Below are positions 50,940 to 62,729 of a stretch of 64,000 bases of DNA, piece by piece. The stretch comes from Engraulis encrasicolus (lineage: Eukaryota; Chordata; Actinopteri; Clupeiformes; Engraulidae): positions 57,804,137 to 57,868,136 of the forward strand of contig NC_085858.1 in the NCBI RefSeq assembly GCF_034702125.1. The letters run 5' to 3'. A model generated the notes under the pieces. That model ran no database searches, was not told the origin of the DNA, and saw nothing but the letters and a program-made list of their open reading frames with translations. Position 1 is the first letter of the stretch; each line of letters opens with the position of its first letter. The translations under genes and the position numbers were made by a program.

Positions 50940-51960
50940 GAAACGAATCGGGGTGATGGCAAGATTTTGCTGTTTGAAAGTTTATTAAGGCTTTTTAACA
51001 GGCCTATAGCCCTATTAATAGCATTTAAGAAAAACAAACAAAATAGGCTAGGTTATACTGCCCTTCAAAGGCAAAGTGCAGTGACTACGCCAACACTGAC
51101 ACTGAGAAAAATACCTCCAAAGCCTTGATATTAGGTTAGATATTCTAGTTACTGCAAATTTGTCATAACAGTATCTCTAAAACGGGACACAAGATACAAG
51201 AGGTGTATATATTCAAGTAGAGGAATATATTATAGATAATTTCCAGTCTAAACTCAATTTTGGCAAAATATGTAGTTACTGCACTTTGCGTTTGTAGGGC
51301 AGTATAGGCCTACAAGATTATAGCAAGTGTAAAATCGGGGTGGTGATGGCAAGATTTCACTGTTTGAAAGTGTATTTATTTAACACAGGCACAGCGTATC
51401 ACTTTGAAGAAAAATGCAAAATACAGCCTAAGCCTAGGCATGCTATTCTGTTAAAAACAGACACATGCTGGACAAAATCACACACTTAGGTTGTGAAATA
51501 ACTGGAACAGAAGTTAAAAGTATCAGGCAAATCTCTGAGTAGCCTACACTACCTGATTGGCATTAAAAATAGCAGATGATGTACTCCCTCCTCCCATCTG
51601 GACTACAGGTTACCCTTTTTTAAAACTAATAGAGGGTTAACATCTATTAACTTTGTGCCCAGAAGCATCCAACTGTTAAATAAGTTAAGTGCAGACAGAG
51701 TTAATGTAATACCTTTAATTTACTGAATCTGTAGCCTAGTATATAGGATTTTTTATTTAATTTAATTATTTCTATTCTGCCAGGACTTTTTATTTTTATT
51801 TGAATACTTTGTATGTTTTGTTTGTTTTTCAGTCTTGTCCTTGTATAATGTCGTAATTGTCTGTATGTTCAAGTGTTCCCAAAACACAAAACAAATTCCC
51901 CCTGGAGCAGTAAAAGGTGTATTCATATTCATGCAAGTGTAAAATCGGGGTGGTAATGGT
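50940..51960 (+). repeat. Local repeats and a non-LTR retroelement scrap
   Basis: AATCGGGGTGATGGCAAGAT occurs at 50948 and again in variant form (AATCGGGGTGGTGATGGCAAG) at 51333, and GCAAGTGTAAAATCGGGGTGG at 51324 and 51934. Between them, 51580-51690 resembles the degenerate C-terminal coding end (LPSG, then a PRSIQLLNK-like pattern) and 3' tail of a fish non-LTR element. I am not confident of the family. Confidence 0.35.
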
Positions 51961-52221
51961 TAAGAAGTTCTAATGCCAATGACGAAAGATGCACTTTTGA
52001 TAACCAGATAGCCAACATTGGACTTCAAGGCCAACTCGGTGCATATCATGTTTCTGTTCAATGCAGAATCCGAAATTATTCTGGAGTATCATGTGTCATT
52101 TGTTAGTTTTGGTAGAGAGTTGTCTGTGTTTTTTTTGTGTTTTTTAAGTGAAAAAAGAGTCACGTGCTTAGGAACAGCCTAATAGAAGGCTAACTGAGAA
52201 GTAGGGTAAGATATAAGAAAA

Positions 52222-52225
<4 letters not shown>

Positions 52226-52265
<40 letters not shown>
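52226..52265. repeat. (CT)n microsatellite
   Basis: About twenty CT units. Confidence 0.95.
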
Positions 52266-52600
52266 CTAAAGCACACCTCATCTTAATTAAAGCTCATCTC
52301 ATCTTAATTAAAGCACACCTCATCTTAATTAAAGCACACCTCATCTTAATCGGACAGTTCAAAGGCTGTAAGGGAAGTTTCCAAATGTGCTGCAAAATGC
52401 CATAGTAAGACGGTCAGTAAAGTCTGCATTAATATTCTTTGAAAATAGGTTAGATTAGGCTATCGCCGGAGGTGTCTTGGATTCTGTTTTTTTTTTTAAG
52501 TGACTTGAGTGGAAACCGTTGCGTTGGAGACTAGACGGACGTCAGTGGGCTACTGAGAGTGCGTAAAAACAAGAGTCACGCGGTTCCCCAGGGGCCTGAT
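52266..52600 (+). repeat. Paralogous block A' with expanded CATCTTAATTAAA
   Basis: AAAGCACACCTCATCTTAATT is tandemly present four times (52268-52350), then CAGTAAAGTCTGCATTAAT, GAAAATAGGTTAGATTAGGC and GACTTGAGTGGAAACCGTT follow in the same order as in block C. The exon-like first part is absent here. Confidence 0.55.
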
Positions 52601-53439
52601 TATCATGACTTTCAAAGCTCCTTGAGACTTACTTCCCCACCGACTGCAGAGCCCGTTCCTTGATGGGGAAGTGCTGCTCTAGGACAGCAGCGGTGTTGTA
52701 GGCTAATCTATAAAGTATTGAAATCTCATATTCAAGTACAAATATGGGTGCCCCTCCAAAATATGACTTTGGTAAAAGTAAAAGTCACTGACTGAAATGT
52801 TACTTGATGTCACGATACGCACACATAACTTTAGCTATGCAATACAGAGCTCTTTGAAGCGTGTCTTCATTAACTTGTCCAACTAGTATTCAACTAGTGA
52901 CCGGAAGTACGTCACCGCGTAAAGTACTGTAATACCTAACGTCAATACATCATTACATTACACTTGAGTTAAAGTCTTAAAGTATCTGACAATTCGTGTA
53001 CTTAAGTAGGCTATGCCAAGTAGGCCTAATGTAAAAAATACTGCAATCAAGTAGGCTAATGTAATGAAAAGTAGGCCTACAAGTAAAAAGTAAATAGGCC
53101 TAATGCAAATGCAGTTTGAAAGACATTTTTTGTATTTTGGTAAACTTTCAAAAAAAATCAAAGCACTTCAAATATGTACACACAACCAATTTCAGTCTAA
53201 ATTTAGACAAGGTTTAGAGAGAAATTAAACTTGACTACCTACGCCCGGAGCCAGGCATCATGTCCTCATTTCGTTGCAGTAGGTGGGGTCACAGGGTTTT
53301 TTTTTCTCTTTTCTCTCTATTTTTTGTAGCTAGTAGGCCTAACTAAACTGAACATTGAAAATGTAGTAGGCCTAGGCCTAGAGTAAAAGAATGCAATTTA
53401 GTTCGGAAATGTAGTGAAGTTTAAAAAAAATAAATAAAA

Positions 53440-53960
53440 AAAAACCATAGACTGCTCTCTTTCGCTTCCCCCACACACCACACACCTCCTGTCCTTAACA
53501 GTTTTGAAGAGGAACCAAAGATTTAGCATCTTTCGCAACGGCAGCGGAAGAAGTTGAAATCACATGCCTATACGGGCGGGTCTGTTGCATTCGTAGCCTA
53601 CTTCTTATTCGGGTAAGTAGGCTAAGTAAACTATCGGCTACTCTGTTATATTTATATTAGGCGATCTATCTAATCTATTATTTTATTTGCCTACCGCTTT
53701 AACCAACACGATGTGTGGCACCGCATCTTAATTAAATAGTTCAAACGCAGTGAGGAAAGTTTTTTAAGTTGTCAAATTTCAAAGCCGCGCCATATGACGG
53801 TCCATAACTTTGCAGGAGAGAAGCGTTTGTGTTAGGCCTAAATATTATTTATATGCTAGGCCTTATAGATTATCGCCAGAGGCGTTTGACATTTAGATAA
53901 AAGTAACGGGTCGTCGTGTTAACGTCTATTTCCGAAAGGTGGATCCTCTGCCGTAGAGTC
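53440..53960 (+). repeat. Paralogous block B with exon-like donor
   Basis: It shares GCGGAAGAAGTTGAAATCAC, GGGTCTGTTGCATTCGTAG, the CTTATTCGG|gtaagt donor, a single CATCTTAATTAAA and AGGCGTTTGACATTTAGATAA with block A. It is followed by the GGGCCC repeat that the 5-kb element entered. Confidence 0.6.
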
Positions 53961-54833
53961 AGGGCCGCTGACAGCTTTACCTGGGCCCAGGACAAAGACA
54001 TCTGAAAGGGCCCCTCACCCAATACATGGGTGGTTGACATGACGCCCTGTTTTTACGTAGATAACATTAGTTAAACACCTACAAAATTGATATTTTTCCT
54101 CTAGAAAACAAATGTAAATGAAAGAAGATGTGGTACATCATGTTTCTTATTAGTCTTAGATGTGAAGAAACATTTTTGTTCAGATTTATGGAAAGGTTTA
54201 AATGTCAAATGTCCTGTGGTGTGACTGTAACATTAATACAACCTGGAATATATACAGCTATAAAATAAACCAACAACACTTTGAATCATTTATAAAGCAT
54301 TTGGCATGATTGCATAAATATTAAGTTAACCTTATATTAAAACATATGAATGTGAAAAAAACTCAATACAGTTGTGTCCTGCGGGGTGACATGTAAGTCA
54401 GGTTTGTGGACGGGCAGCTGCAATGCAAACTACAAGGGTCTTAAAGACAGGCTCCTAACCAGTTATACCTCAGTTATTGGGGAGTGGTGTGGAAGTTTAA
54501 GGTGACAATTAACCTCTTAATATATCTACATATTGCAATGTTTCTGTCACACAATGCTTAGGTTCATTTATAGTGTCCCGTGGTGTAACTGCTCTTATGG
54601 AAGGAAAAAAAGTGTTTTATGAGTGAAAACATATTAAGGTTAAACACAATATCATTATCTAGTTAGCATGAGCTCTGTAGTCAGTCACGAATACAAAAGG
54701 ACTAAAATGGCCACTATGCAGTGAATTTCCTGTGGTGTGACTTAATGCCCTGTGGTGTGACATGCTTAGGCATTGTGTTACTCAATCCTTACTTATTTTT
54801 CATGCATCATGCAAGGGTATAAGGATACCAGGA

Positions 54834-54890
54834 GATTTATTTGTCACATTCACACAATTATTACAAGTAATACCATGCAGTGAAATCACA
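54834..54890 (+). repeat. Fragment of the 'TTTATTTGTCACATTCACAC' repeat
   Basis: AGATTTATTTGTCACATTCA and CCATGCAGTGAAATCACAG match the opening style of the abundant repeat at 49615-50100. A G-rich GTGGGG stretch follows at 54918-54978. Confidence 0.5.
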
Positions 54891-55229
54891 GTTGTCTGCC
54901 TGTACGATGCATAGGCGTGTGTGGGTGGGGGTGGGGGTGGGGGTGCAGGTGGGCAGTAGTGTTTGTGGGGGGTGGGGGTTAAAGGAACAATAGCAGAAAT
55001 AACATTGGGGATATGTTTGTGCAGATTATTAATCATTTTATTGTATCTTACAGAAATATCACACCAATGATGTCACACTGCACGACACATTTTCCCAAAA
55101 ATTAGGCGAAGTTCCACGGACCACATCCCCATTTTTTTTTTCAAGTTTTCCACCCATTTCGTCAGGAATTGGAATATGTTTCCTCCTTTAAGTGTGTTAC
55201 GGCCTTAATAGTGCAGTAGTTAACTGTCA

Positions 55230-55985
55230 AAATAGCCCAGAATAGTTCACTTTGGTATGCAAGCATGGAAATTGGTACAGATGTTCATTAGAATGTACTC
55301 TATCAGCTCAAGGCGTTGGCCACGCAAAAATCCAAGATGGCCGCCATTTTTCAAGATGGCCACCTTCTCCACTTCTAAATAAGTCTAAGAATACTTAAAT
55401 TAGTGATGCAAGCATGTCATTTGGCAAAAATGTTCATTTGAATGTACTTTTTCAAAATATGGTGTTGGCCGAGCAAAATCCAAGATGGCCGCCATTTTTC
55501 AAGATGGCCACCTTCTCCACTTCTAAATAAGTCTAAGAATAGTTAAATTAGTGATGCAAGCATGTCATTTGGCAAAAATGTTCATTTGAATGTACTTTTT
55601 CAAAATATGGTGTTGGCCACGCAAAATCCAAGATGGCCACCATTTTTCAAGATGGAAACTCTCGCCACTTGCAAATAAGTTGAAGAATAGTTCAATTAGT
55701 GATGCAATCATGTAATTTGGCAGAAATGTTTCTTTGTATGCACTTTTTTAAGAAATGGTGTTGGATACACAAAATTCAAGATGGCCGCCATTTTTCAAGA
55801 TGGCCACCATCTCCAGATGCAAATAAGGCCAATCATTGTTAAATTAATGATGCAATCATGTAATTTGGCAGAAATGTTCATGTGTATGCACTTTTTTGAA
55901 ATATGATCTTGGACATGCCAAAAATCCAAGATGGGAGCCATATTCCAAGCTGTCCACTCTCTCTACTTTTAAATAAGGCCAAGAA
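55230..55985 (+). repeat. 148-bp tandem array, left (five units)
   Basis: The reference word CCAAGATGGCCGCCATTTTT starts at 55332, 55480, 55628, 55776 and 55926, a spacing of 148 (last 150). Each unit also has AATGTTCATTTGAATGTACT. Similarity falls towards the centre of the element. Confidence 0.95.
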
Positions 55986-56454
55986 AACGGAGTTAGCTTT
56001 ATGATGCATATATATATAGAGAGAGAGCACTTTCTCTTGTAAACCCCAAACAATTGGTGCCTTCTTGGCATTCTCCAGAGCTGGTCTGTAAATGTGAGAA
56101 TGAGTATGTGCTCCACAAAGGCAAAGTGCAGAAGGTATTACTAGTGGAGTCTGTTCAGGGTTTTACCGTTACGGAAGTGACAAAATCACCAAACTTTGAA
56201 TGGTGTTTCTTTAGGGTATATGCTGTAATTCTAGCCTAGGAGCCATAGGGGAAAAAAACTTTCTACCATGTCATATAAAATATGTCATGTTGTGTAATGC
56301 ATTACATTGTTATTACATGAAATTATACTTAGCTGACAATGTTAATATAGTCCCAAACACAGCAGAGATGAAGCAAGGGCAGTTGTAGCCTGCTTGACAG
56401 ATTGATGAAACTACAAAAACGTACATAGTGTGAAAGTATGGGTGAGTCTGTGCG

Positions 56455-56627
56455 TAGCCCCTTAATGCACGCTGTACCTCCTGTGGCAAGCTGTAATAGA
56501 CATTGAAAGTTAACTACTATAGTGCTACACTACTATGACAGTGCATGGGGCCTTCAATAATACATTACGACTTGGTCATTGCCATTCTGGTAACAGCTCA
56601 TTTATAATGCCGTGTCTTAAGGGGTTA
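56455..56627 (-). mobile_element. CCCCTTAA MITE, copy 2 (inverted)
   Basis: It is the reverse complement of the element at 14850-15020: TAGCCCCTTAATGCACGCTG at the left and CGTGTCTTAAGGGGTTA at the right. It is nested inside the 5-kb element. Confidence 0.8.
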
Positions 56628-57449
56628 AATGCTTGACAGCAAATGTAACATTGTGAACGATTTGAGAAGATTCTTTGTTTGAATTAAAATGAGCATTTCC
56701 CACACTAAAACTATGGTGAGAATAGACTGCTGCTAATGCTCGCTCAGCAGCATCTGAATGGGGAAGTGTCAGTGCAAGATGATGTCCAAGGTAGCAGGTT
56801 CTCCATCCTCAAATGTCCTTAACCGATATTGTTTATTTGTATGAGAGAGGGTAAAGGACAGGACCTCTCCATATGTATGAAGAACCCATAAGATCACCTA
56901 ATTATTTTCACAAGTAGCATTGTGCACATAGTGAGTGCACTTCAGTCATCTTTAGAATGGCATTACGGATTGCTCAATATACATGTAGGCCACATTATGT
57001 CCTCAGTTCAAATTAAATGGAAATGATTTCTAAGTAGGTGTTGAGTAAGTAGGCAGAGTTAAATTGTTTTTTTCAAGTCCTCACCTAGTACTTGTGTCAC
57101 AAGTTGTATTACAGTTAGCTCAGTAATCATTGAGTACTTCAATTGCTACTTCAAAACTGACAGCTGATGGACAACATGTACCATAGGTCTTTGCCACCCT
57201 TACCCATAGGAGAAATATCTATATAAAAGAACAGTTCTCATATGGTATATAGCCTACTATAAAAGTAAATCATTACTGGTACTCATTACTCATTTTCTTG
57301 ATATGCAAGGCACACAAATAGTCTGGGAGGAAGGATAGTCTACCATAGATTTTGAGTGGTAATAGTAACACAACTCATTCCCACTACACCATTTTGCATC
57401 ATATTGTACATGACCTCAGAATGCTCCACATGTGTCAGTTCTACTATGT

Positions 57450-58000
57450 AGTTGTACAGTACAGTGCAGTACAGTGCAGTGCAGTTCAGTTCACAGTACA
57501 GTATACTACAGTAGCATACAGTACGGTGCAGTATAGTAAAGTACAGTACAGTAGAGTACAGTTCAGTACAGTACAATAGCATACAGTACGGTGCAGTACA
57601 GTACAGTAGCATACAGTACGGTACAGTAGAGTACAGTACAGTATGGTATATCACATTACATTACAGTAGCATACAGTACGGTGCAGTACAGTAAAGTACA
57701 GTACAGTACAGTAGAGTCGCATGCAGTACGGTGCAGTACAGTACAATAACATACAGTGCAGTGCAGTAGAGTAGAGTACAGTATGGTATATCACATTACA
57801 GTACAGTACAGTACGGTGCAATAGAGTACAGTACGGTATATCACATTACAGTAGAGTACAGTACAGAACAGTACAGTAGCATACAGTACGGTGCAGTAGA
57901 GTACACTACGGTACATCACATTACAGTACAGTACAGTAGAGTACAGTACAGTACAGTATAGCAGAGTACACTACACCACAGTACAGTAGAGTACAGTATC
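57450..58000. repeat. ACAGT-type degenerate satellite
   Basis: 550 bases are made largely of GTACAGTACAGT pentamers with variants and the repeated phrase CATACAGTACGGTGCAGTA about every 60-80 bases, indicating a higher-order unit. The tandem frames on either strand are artefacts. Confidence 0.9.
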
Positions 58001-58539
58001 TTGATGACTTTTAGGCTAATTTGACAGCTGTATCCCTCCAAAGCAAATGGGATTTCCACATGTTGTTGTTTTAAAGTTTTTGAAAGACTTTTTGAGTGTG
58101 TGAGAGAGGGAAGCCAGGCTGACATGTTTTAAACAAAGGACCACACCCACAAATAATAAATAATGAGCAATCAATAAATCAAGTGGTTAGGTAGCCAACA
58201 TATCATCTAGGTTTAAGGCCAAAGTAGAACAGAAAACAGACATGTTACCATTTTGCTCTCTTAAAACATAAAGTATTTGTCAATATACTGTATGTATGGT
58301 GTATTGCATATTGATTATTCATAATTTCCTAAGCATAAAGGCCCCCATCTCTCCATAGTACACTTATACATATCTGAACACAAACCAGCATACATTTTAT
58401 TTGTAATGGCCTTATAGAGGTAGATCATCCAAGCTGTCACTTGACACTTGATATGTACATGTATTCACTTGATTGATATACAAATACAAATACAAGTGGC
58501 TCCTAGGCTTATATCATTGATCAAATATCAAAGAGTGCT

Positions 58540-59040
58540 TTCTGGTGAACATTTGTGGAAAATTGCATGATTGCATCCCTAATTTAACTCTTCTTGGCTT
58601 TATTTACAAGTTGAGAGGTGGCCATCTTGAAAAATGGCGGCCATCTTGGATTTTGAGTGGCCAATGCTCTTTTGTGAAAGAGTGCATTCTAATGAACATT
58701 TGTGCCTAATTGTATGATTGTATCATTCATTTAACTATTCTTAGCCTTATTTACAAGTGAACAGGGTGGCCATCTTGAAAAATGGCGGCCATCTTGGATT
58801 TTGAGTGGCCAATGCTCTTTTGTGAAAGAGTGCATTCTAATGAACATTTGTGCCGAATTGTATGATTGTATCATTAATTTAACTATTCTTAGCCTTATTT
58901 ACAAGTGAACAGGGTGGCCATCTTGAAAAATGGCCGCCATTTTGGATTTTTGCGTGGCCAACGCCCTTAGCTGAAAGAGTACATTCTAATGAACCTCTGT
59001 GCCAATTTCTATGCTTGCATACCAAAGTGAACTATTTTGG
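58540..59040 (-). repeat. 148-bp tandem array, right (three units, inverted)
   Basis: The complement word CCATCTTGGATTTT (or its CCATTTTGG variant) starts at 58641, 58789 and 58937, spacing exactly 148. The unit nearest the end best matches the outermost unit of the left array (shared GTTCACTTTGGTATGCAAGC). Confidence 0.95.
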
Positions 59041-59179
59041 TCTTATTTGCTCCGCTATAAACGTCAACCACCCACATACAATGTAAAGAAATCCCACCCT
59101 CTGCCCCTGGGCCTGGGACACTTGGAATGGGCTAAACAATTCAATGTTAGGCTACTTGTCTTGACTACTTGACTTAATA

Positions 59180-60090
59180 GCCTACAAAACAGCAGCCACC
59201 TACAAGAGGAAGAGAGACGAAAATCAGCAGGTCAAGAAATAAGAAAAGCACCCCGCCCTTTAGTTTGTAGGAGGAACTGCGACGTCTTTCAGTCACAGTG
59301 CAACAGACGCGGAAGAACTTGAAACCGAAAGTAGCCTAATTAGACACGGGCGCGTCTGTTGCATTCGTCATTCTTATTCGGGTAAGTAGTCGCTAAGTAG
59401 GCTACTCTGTTGTATTTCTAGCTGTTACTGATTTGATGAGTGGGATAGCATCTGCATCTTAATTAAAGAGTTCAAAGGCATTGTTTAAATGTAGGCTATG
59501 TATGATACAGAAGCGGGAGGCTACAACAAGAAGTGAAATTACAAAGCAAAGTGTCCAGTCAGTAGCCTAGGCCTAAAGTTTGCTGGGGAGAAGCGTTTGT
59601 GTTTGTCTTTGAAAACAGGTTAGATGAGCTCCAGATGCGTTTGACAAAAGTAATGGGTCGTCTTCAGAGACGTTTTCCGTCCTATTAACATTAATATATG
59701 TGCTAAACGTGGATCCCCTTCCATAGGCCTCGTTACTACAACCACATAGACAAGGTGGGGACTGGAAACCACTCCGGGTTTCTCTCCGGGCAAGATTATG
59801 CTGTGAGGTTAGAACTATGAAGTTCAAAAAGATGCACTTTTGATAACCAGATCCTATATTGGACTCCAAGGTCAAGTCGCTGCATGTAGTTTCAGATAAC
59901 TGCTACAGAATCCGAAAAATATTCTGGAGTATTAGGCCTATGTGTAATTTGTTAGTTTTGGTAGAAACGTGTTTGTCTTTTGTTCGTTTAGGGACTTGAG
60001 TGGAAACCGTTACGTACAAGACGGATGTCAGTGTGGGCTACTGAGCGTGCGTCAAAAAGACTCGGCCCGCACGCACGAGTTTTATTTTAA
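59180..60090 (+). repeat. Paralogous block C, most complete
   Basis: In order: GAGGAAGAG/AAAATCAGCA, GCGGAAGAACTTGAAACC, CGTCTGTTGCATTCGTC, the CTTATTCGG|gtaagt donor, CATCTTAATTAAA, AAGTTTGCTGGGGAGAAGCG, GACAAGGTGGGGACTGG, AGATGCACTTTTGATAACCA, then GGACTTGAGTGGAAACCGTT and GGGCTACTGAGCGTGCGTC. It defines the order of segments scattered in blocks A and A'. No convincing open frame follows the donor. Confidence 0.6.
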
Positions 60091-60187
60091 TTTTGTGTCA
60101 GAATTTCATCTCAAGACTTGGCGTCTTTTGATAACCTTCATACGATTTTTGTTGGGAGATGTCTATGTCAGAAAAACAAACAACATT

Positions 60188-60212
60188 AGCACACACACAC
60201 TCACACGCACTG

Positions 60213-60251
<39 letters not shown>

Positions 60252-60266
60252 GTAACACACACACAC
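60188..60266. repeat. (CA)n microsatellite
   Basis: An interrupted CA run; another short one is at 60325-60340. Confidence 0.9.
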
Positions 60267-60339
60267 CTCTTTTATTGTGTAAGATGAAGTATCTACAAGG
60301 GTACCCCCTTCTCTCTGTGAGTTCACACACACACACACA

Positions 60340-60790
60340 CAGTGTTGGGCAAGTTACTCAAAAACTGTGTTACTGTCTTTTCAAAATAATCTTACACTAC
60401 AATATTACTATATTTAAAATGTAAGGCATTACACGACTTTTGCATTACTTAAGTTACTTTCGCCAAAAGAACTATAGGCCTAAATATGGATCTGACAATT
60501 TATTACCGTATAAATCAAGCTCATGAGCCATGCTTTTTTCACCTCCCATTCAGGAGGTGTTTTGGCAGCATGCAGACTAAAAACTGCCAGGTTCAGGAAT
60601 AACGTCTTTCTGACCCACCACACTAAATGCCACTAAAATCCAGGTCATTGTAATGCAATTGTAACTGAAGTTATGTAGCATTGTAACTAAGTAAATAGGC
60701 CTACTACAGATTTTTGCCCTGTAATGCCTTACATTACTGCATTGCAGCAGCAAGTAATGCATTACAGTAATTAACTAGACCTGTGCTGTC
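60340..60790 (+). mobile_element. hAT-like element, left end and body
   Basis: It starts CAGTGTTGGGCAAGTTACTC, the familiar end of a fish hAT family, and carries GTAATGCATTACAGTAATTA near the right. The expected right terminal GCCCAACACTG is not recognisable, so the element is truncated or decayed. Non-coding. Confidence 0.65.
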
Positions 60791-60989
60791 GCCTTAGACT
60801 GCTTAAGTTCTATCCCCTAAACGCGACGCTTCCAGCCCCCCGTCATTCCTACCACTCCTGTCCACCTTTTCATAAACGTATATGATAAATACAAAATATA
60901 ATATTTAATATCTATACATAGATCAATGACATGCATAGGCTTAAAACCAAACGACTATTGTGAAAATGAAGCAAAAAAATGGGGCAAAT

Positions 60990-61390
60990 GGTAACACTGT
61001 TTTAATGGTTCACTATTACAGTGGATCTACCACATTAGGTACAGTGTAATAACCAGTGTAACAATATTTAATACCATGTAATACCAGTGTAACATAACGT
61101 ACCAATTTTGTACTTACATCATGTATTTGTGTGTAAGTGGTATTACATGGTATTGTTACACTGGTATTACACTGTACCTGGTATTGCATATTGTTACACT
61201 GGTATTACACTAGTATTACCTGGTATTAAATACTGTTACACTGGTTATTACACTGTACCTGGTATTGCATGTTGTTACACTGGTATTACACTAGTATTAC
61301 ATGGTATTAAATATTGTTACACTGGTTATTACACTGTACCTAATATGGTAGATTCACTGAAATGGTGAACCATTAAAATAAGGTGTTACC
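60990..61390. mobile_element. GGTAACAC long-inverted-repeat MITE
   Basis: GGTAACACTGTTTTAATGG and its partner CCATTAAAATAAGGTGTTACC begin inverted arms of about 90 bases (with GGATCTACCACATTAGGTAC inside). The 8-bp target duplication GGGCAAAT is perfect (60982-60989, 61391-61398). The centre is a tandem set of CACTGGTATTACACT units. Non-coding. Confidence 0.9.
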
Positions 61391-61700
61391 GGGCAAATCA
61401 ATCCACCCAGTCAGAAGTTATTGGCCAAATGAAGATTCTGCCATTTTGAGAGTGTTGACCTCCAAACTCGAATCAGTTCATGAATCTACCCTAGAACATT
61501 ACCACAGCAAATCTAGGACAAATCCATCCACCTGGTCAGAAGTTATGGGACAAACACAAATTCGGCCATCTTGAATTCAGCCATCTTGAAAGTGTTGACC
61601 TTCAAGCTCAAATCAGCTCATGAACCTACCCTAGAGCATTCACACACCCAATCTGGGACAAATCCAACCGTCTGTTCAAAAGTTATCGCGTTAACACGAA
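61391..61700 (+). repeat. ~125-bp tandem repeat, 2.5 units
   Basis: GTCAGAAGTTATTGGCC, AGTGTTGACCTCCAAACTCG and TCATGAATCTACCCTAGAAC recur as GGTCAGAAGTTATGGGAC, AGTGTTGACCTTCAAGCTC and TCATGAACCTACCCTAGAGC. The preceding MITE inserted at the edge of this array. Confidence 0.7.
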
Positions 61701-61960
61701 AAACCTAACGTGGCGGCACGCGCGGTGGCGCACGCAAAACCATTACATCCCCGACGCTCTGTGTTTCGGGGATATAATTAGGCCTACTTTTGTAATCGTA
61801 ATGCATCACTGCCCAAAGCTGCACACACACACACACACCTAGAAATAAATTATCGTCTGTACGTGAGGGGGAGAGGGATTCCTCCCATCTATACTCCGAA
61901 CTCTGGAAAGTTTTGAACATTTTTTTCCATGGTACACATGGTCCGTTTGGTCTGTTTCAG

Positions 61961-62085
61961 TGTGTAGGGAGACCCGGCCATCTAATAGGAGACCACCCTC
62001 TACGGCACATGTGTCCATGGAGATGCCTCCAAGGATCCATTAGGCATTACTTTTAAAGGACCAGACCAAGGACCAAGGCCATTTT
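61961..62085 (+). pseudogene. Decayed NLR N-terminal exon copy
   Basis: After gtttcag, the segment shares GGAGACCACCCTCT, ATGCCTCCAAGGATCCA and AAAGGACCAGAC with the exon at 63283-63408 but has an in-frame stop and small shifts. It is a decayed tandem copy of that exon. Confidence 0.55.
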
Positions 62086-62729
62086 CTGAGTGGTCTGCAA
62101 TGTTTTAGAGTCACCGTTTATTTCATGTTTGCGGCAGTCTCTGTTATTTGGCTAATTTGGATTTTATCTCAACCGGCTTTAGAATGGCCGTCTATGGGCA
62201 CCTGCAACTCTGTTCTTAAAATCACAGATAGCTACCATAGCCCTTCCTGTAGCTACCATACCACAAGGTGAAGGGGTACAAAGACAGTAAAAGAGCCTCA
62301 TTGCAGGATCATTTAGAGACGAAATCAAATGCAGAGCCAAAGCATCAATGCAGGCAGCACGATCATTAGGAAACTATTACAGATAGTCTACGGTAGGCGA
62401 CATGGGTTGGCATCCAGACATCTTGGTAAGCTAAATTCAAATGTCCAAATCATAACACAAACTTTTGAATTCAAATTTTGTCATTTATGTCCATCACAGA
62501 GCTCCCAAAATCACATATATTGTCCATTGAAGGGTGTAGATTCGAAATATGACATTTAAATGCAAAAACGTATTTTTACGTTTTGGTATACAACACATGG
62601 GCATGAAAAACGTGTTATTGTGTCGTAGGTACTCAATGTGTTAACACTCCTCTTTGGTTGAGTTGTTATTCTTAATTCCTAGCTTGTAATTATGAGACTG
62701 GCTGTCTGTGTACATTTGTCACGAAATTT

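Larger units (their letters stand above)
54028..59073. mobile_element. 5.05-kb element with inverted subterminal 148-bp arrays
   Basis: The ends GGGTGGTTGAC and GTCAACCACCC are perfect inverted repeats. ACAT is on both sides (54024-54027, 59074-59077) and the paralogue at 50807-50826 has it once, so the target duplication is 4 bp. Inside the left part is a five-unit array (55230-55985). Inside the right end is a three-unit array of the same 148-bp repeat in reverse orientation (58540-59040). The first 1.1 kb also has about five CCTGTGGTGTGAC-like words. The centre holds a nested MITE (56455-56627) and an ACAGT-type satellite. No transposase frame is visible. Superfamily not determined. Confidence 0.8.
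53963..59125 (+). mobile_element. GGGCCC-type dispersed repeat, interrupted copy
   Basis: The left half is 53963-54027 (CTGACAGCTTTACCTGGGCC to CCCAATACAT) and the right half 59078-59125 (ACAATGTAAAGAAATCCC to CTGGGCCTGGG). Together they match 50746-50905, and the 5.05-kb element sits between them. Confidence 0.75.

Noticed and set aside
55230..55985. CRISPR-like or integron-like regular array
   Set aside because: The 148-bp units are contiguous diverged tandem repeats within a transposable element.
61747..61775. ATCCCCG/CGGGGAT hairpin as a terminator
   Set aside because: Intrinsic terminators of this kind are not a feature of vertebrate genes, and no T run follows.
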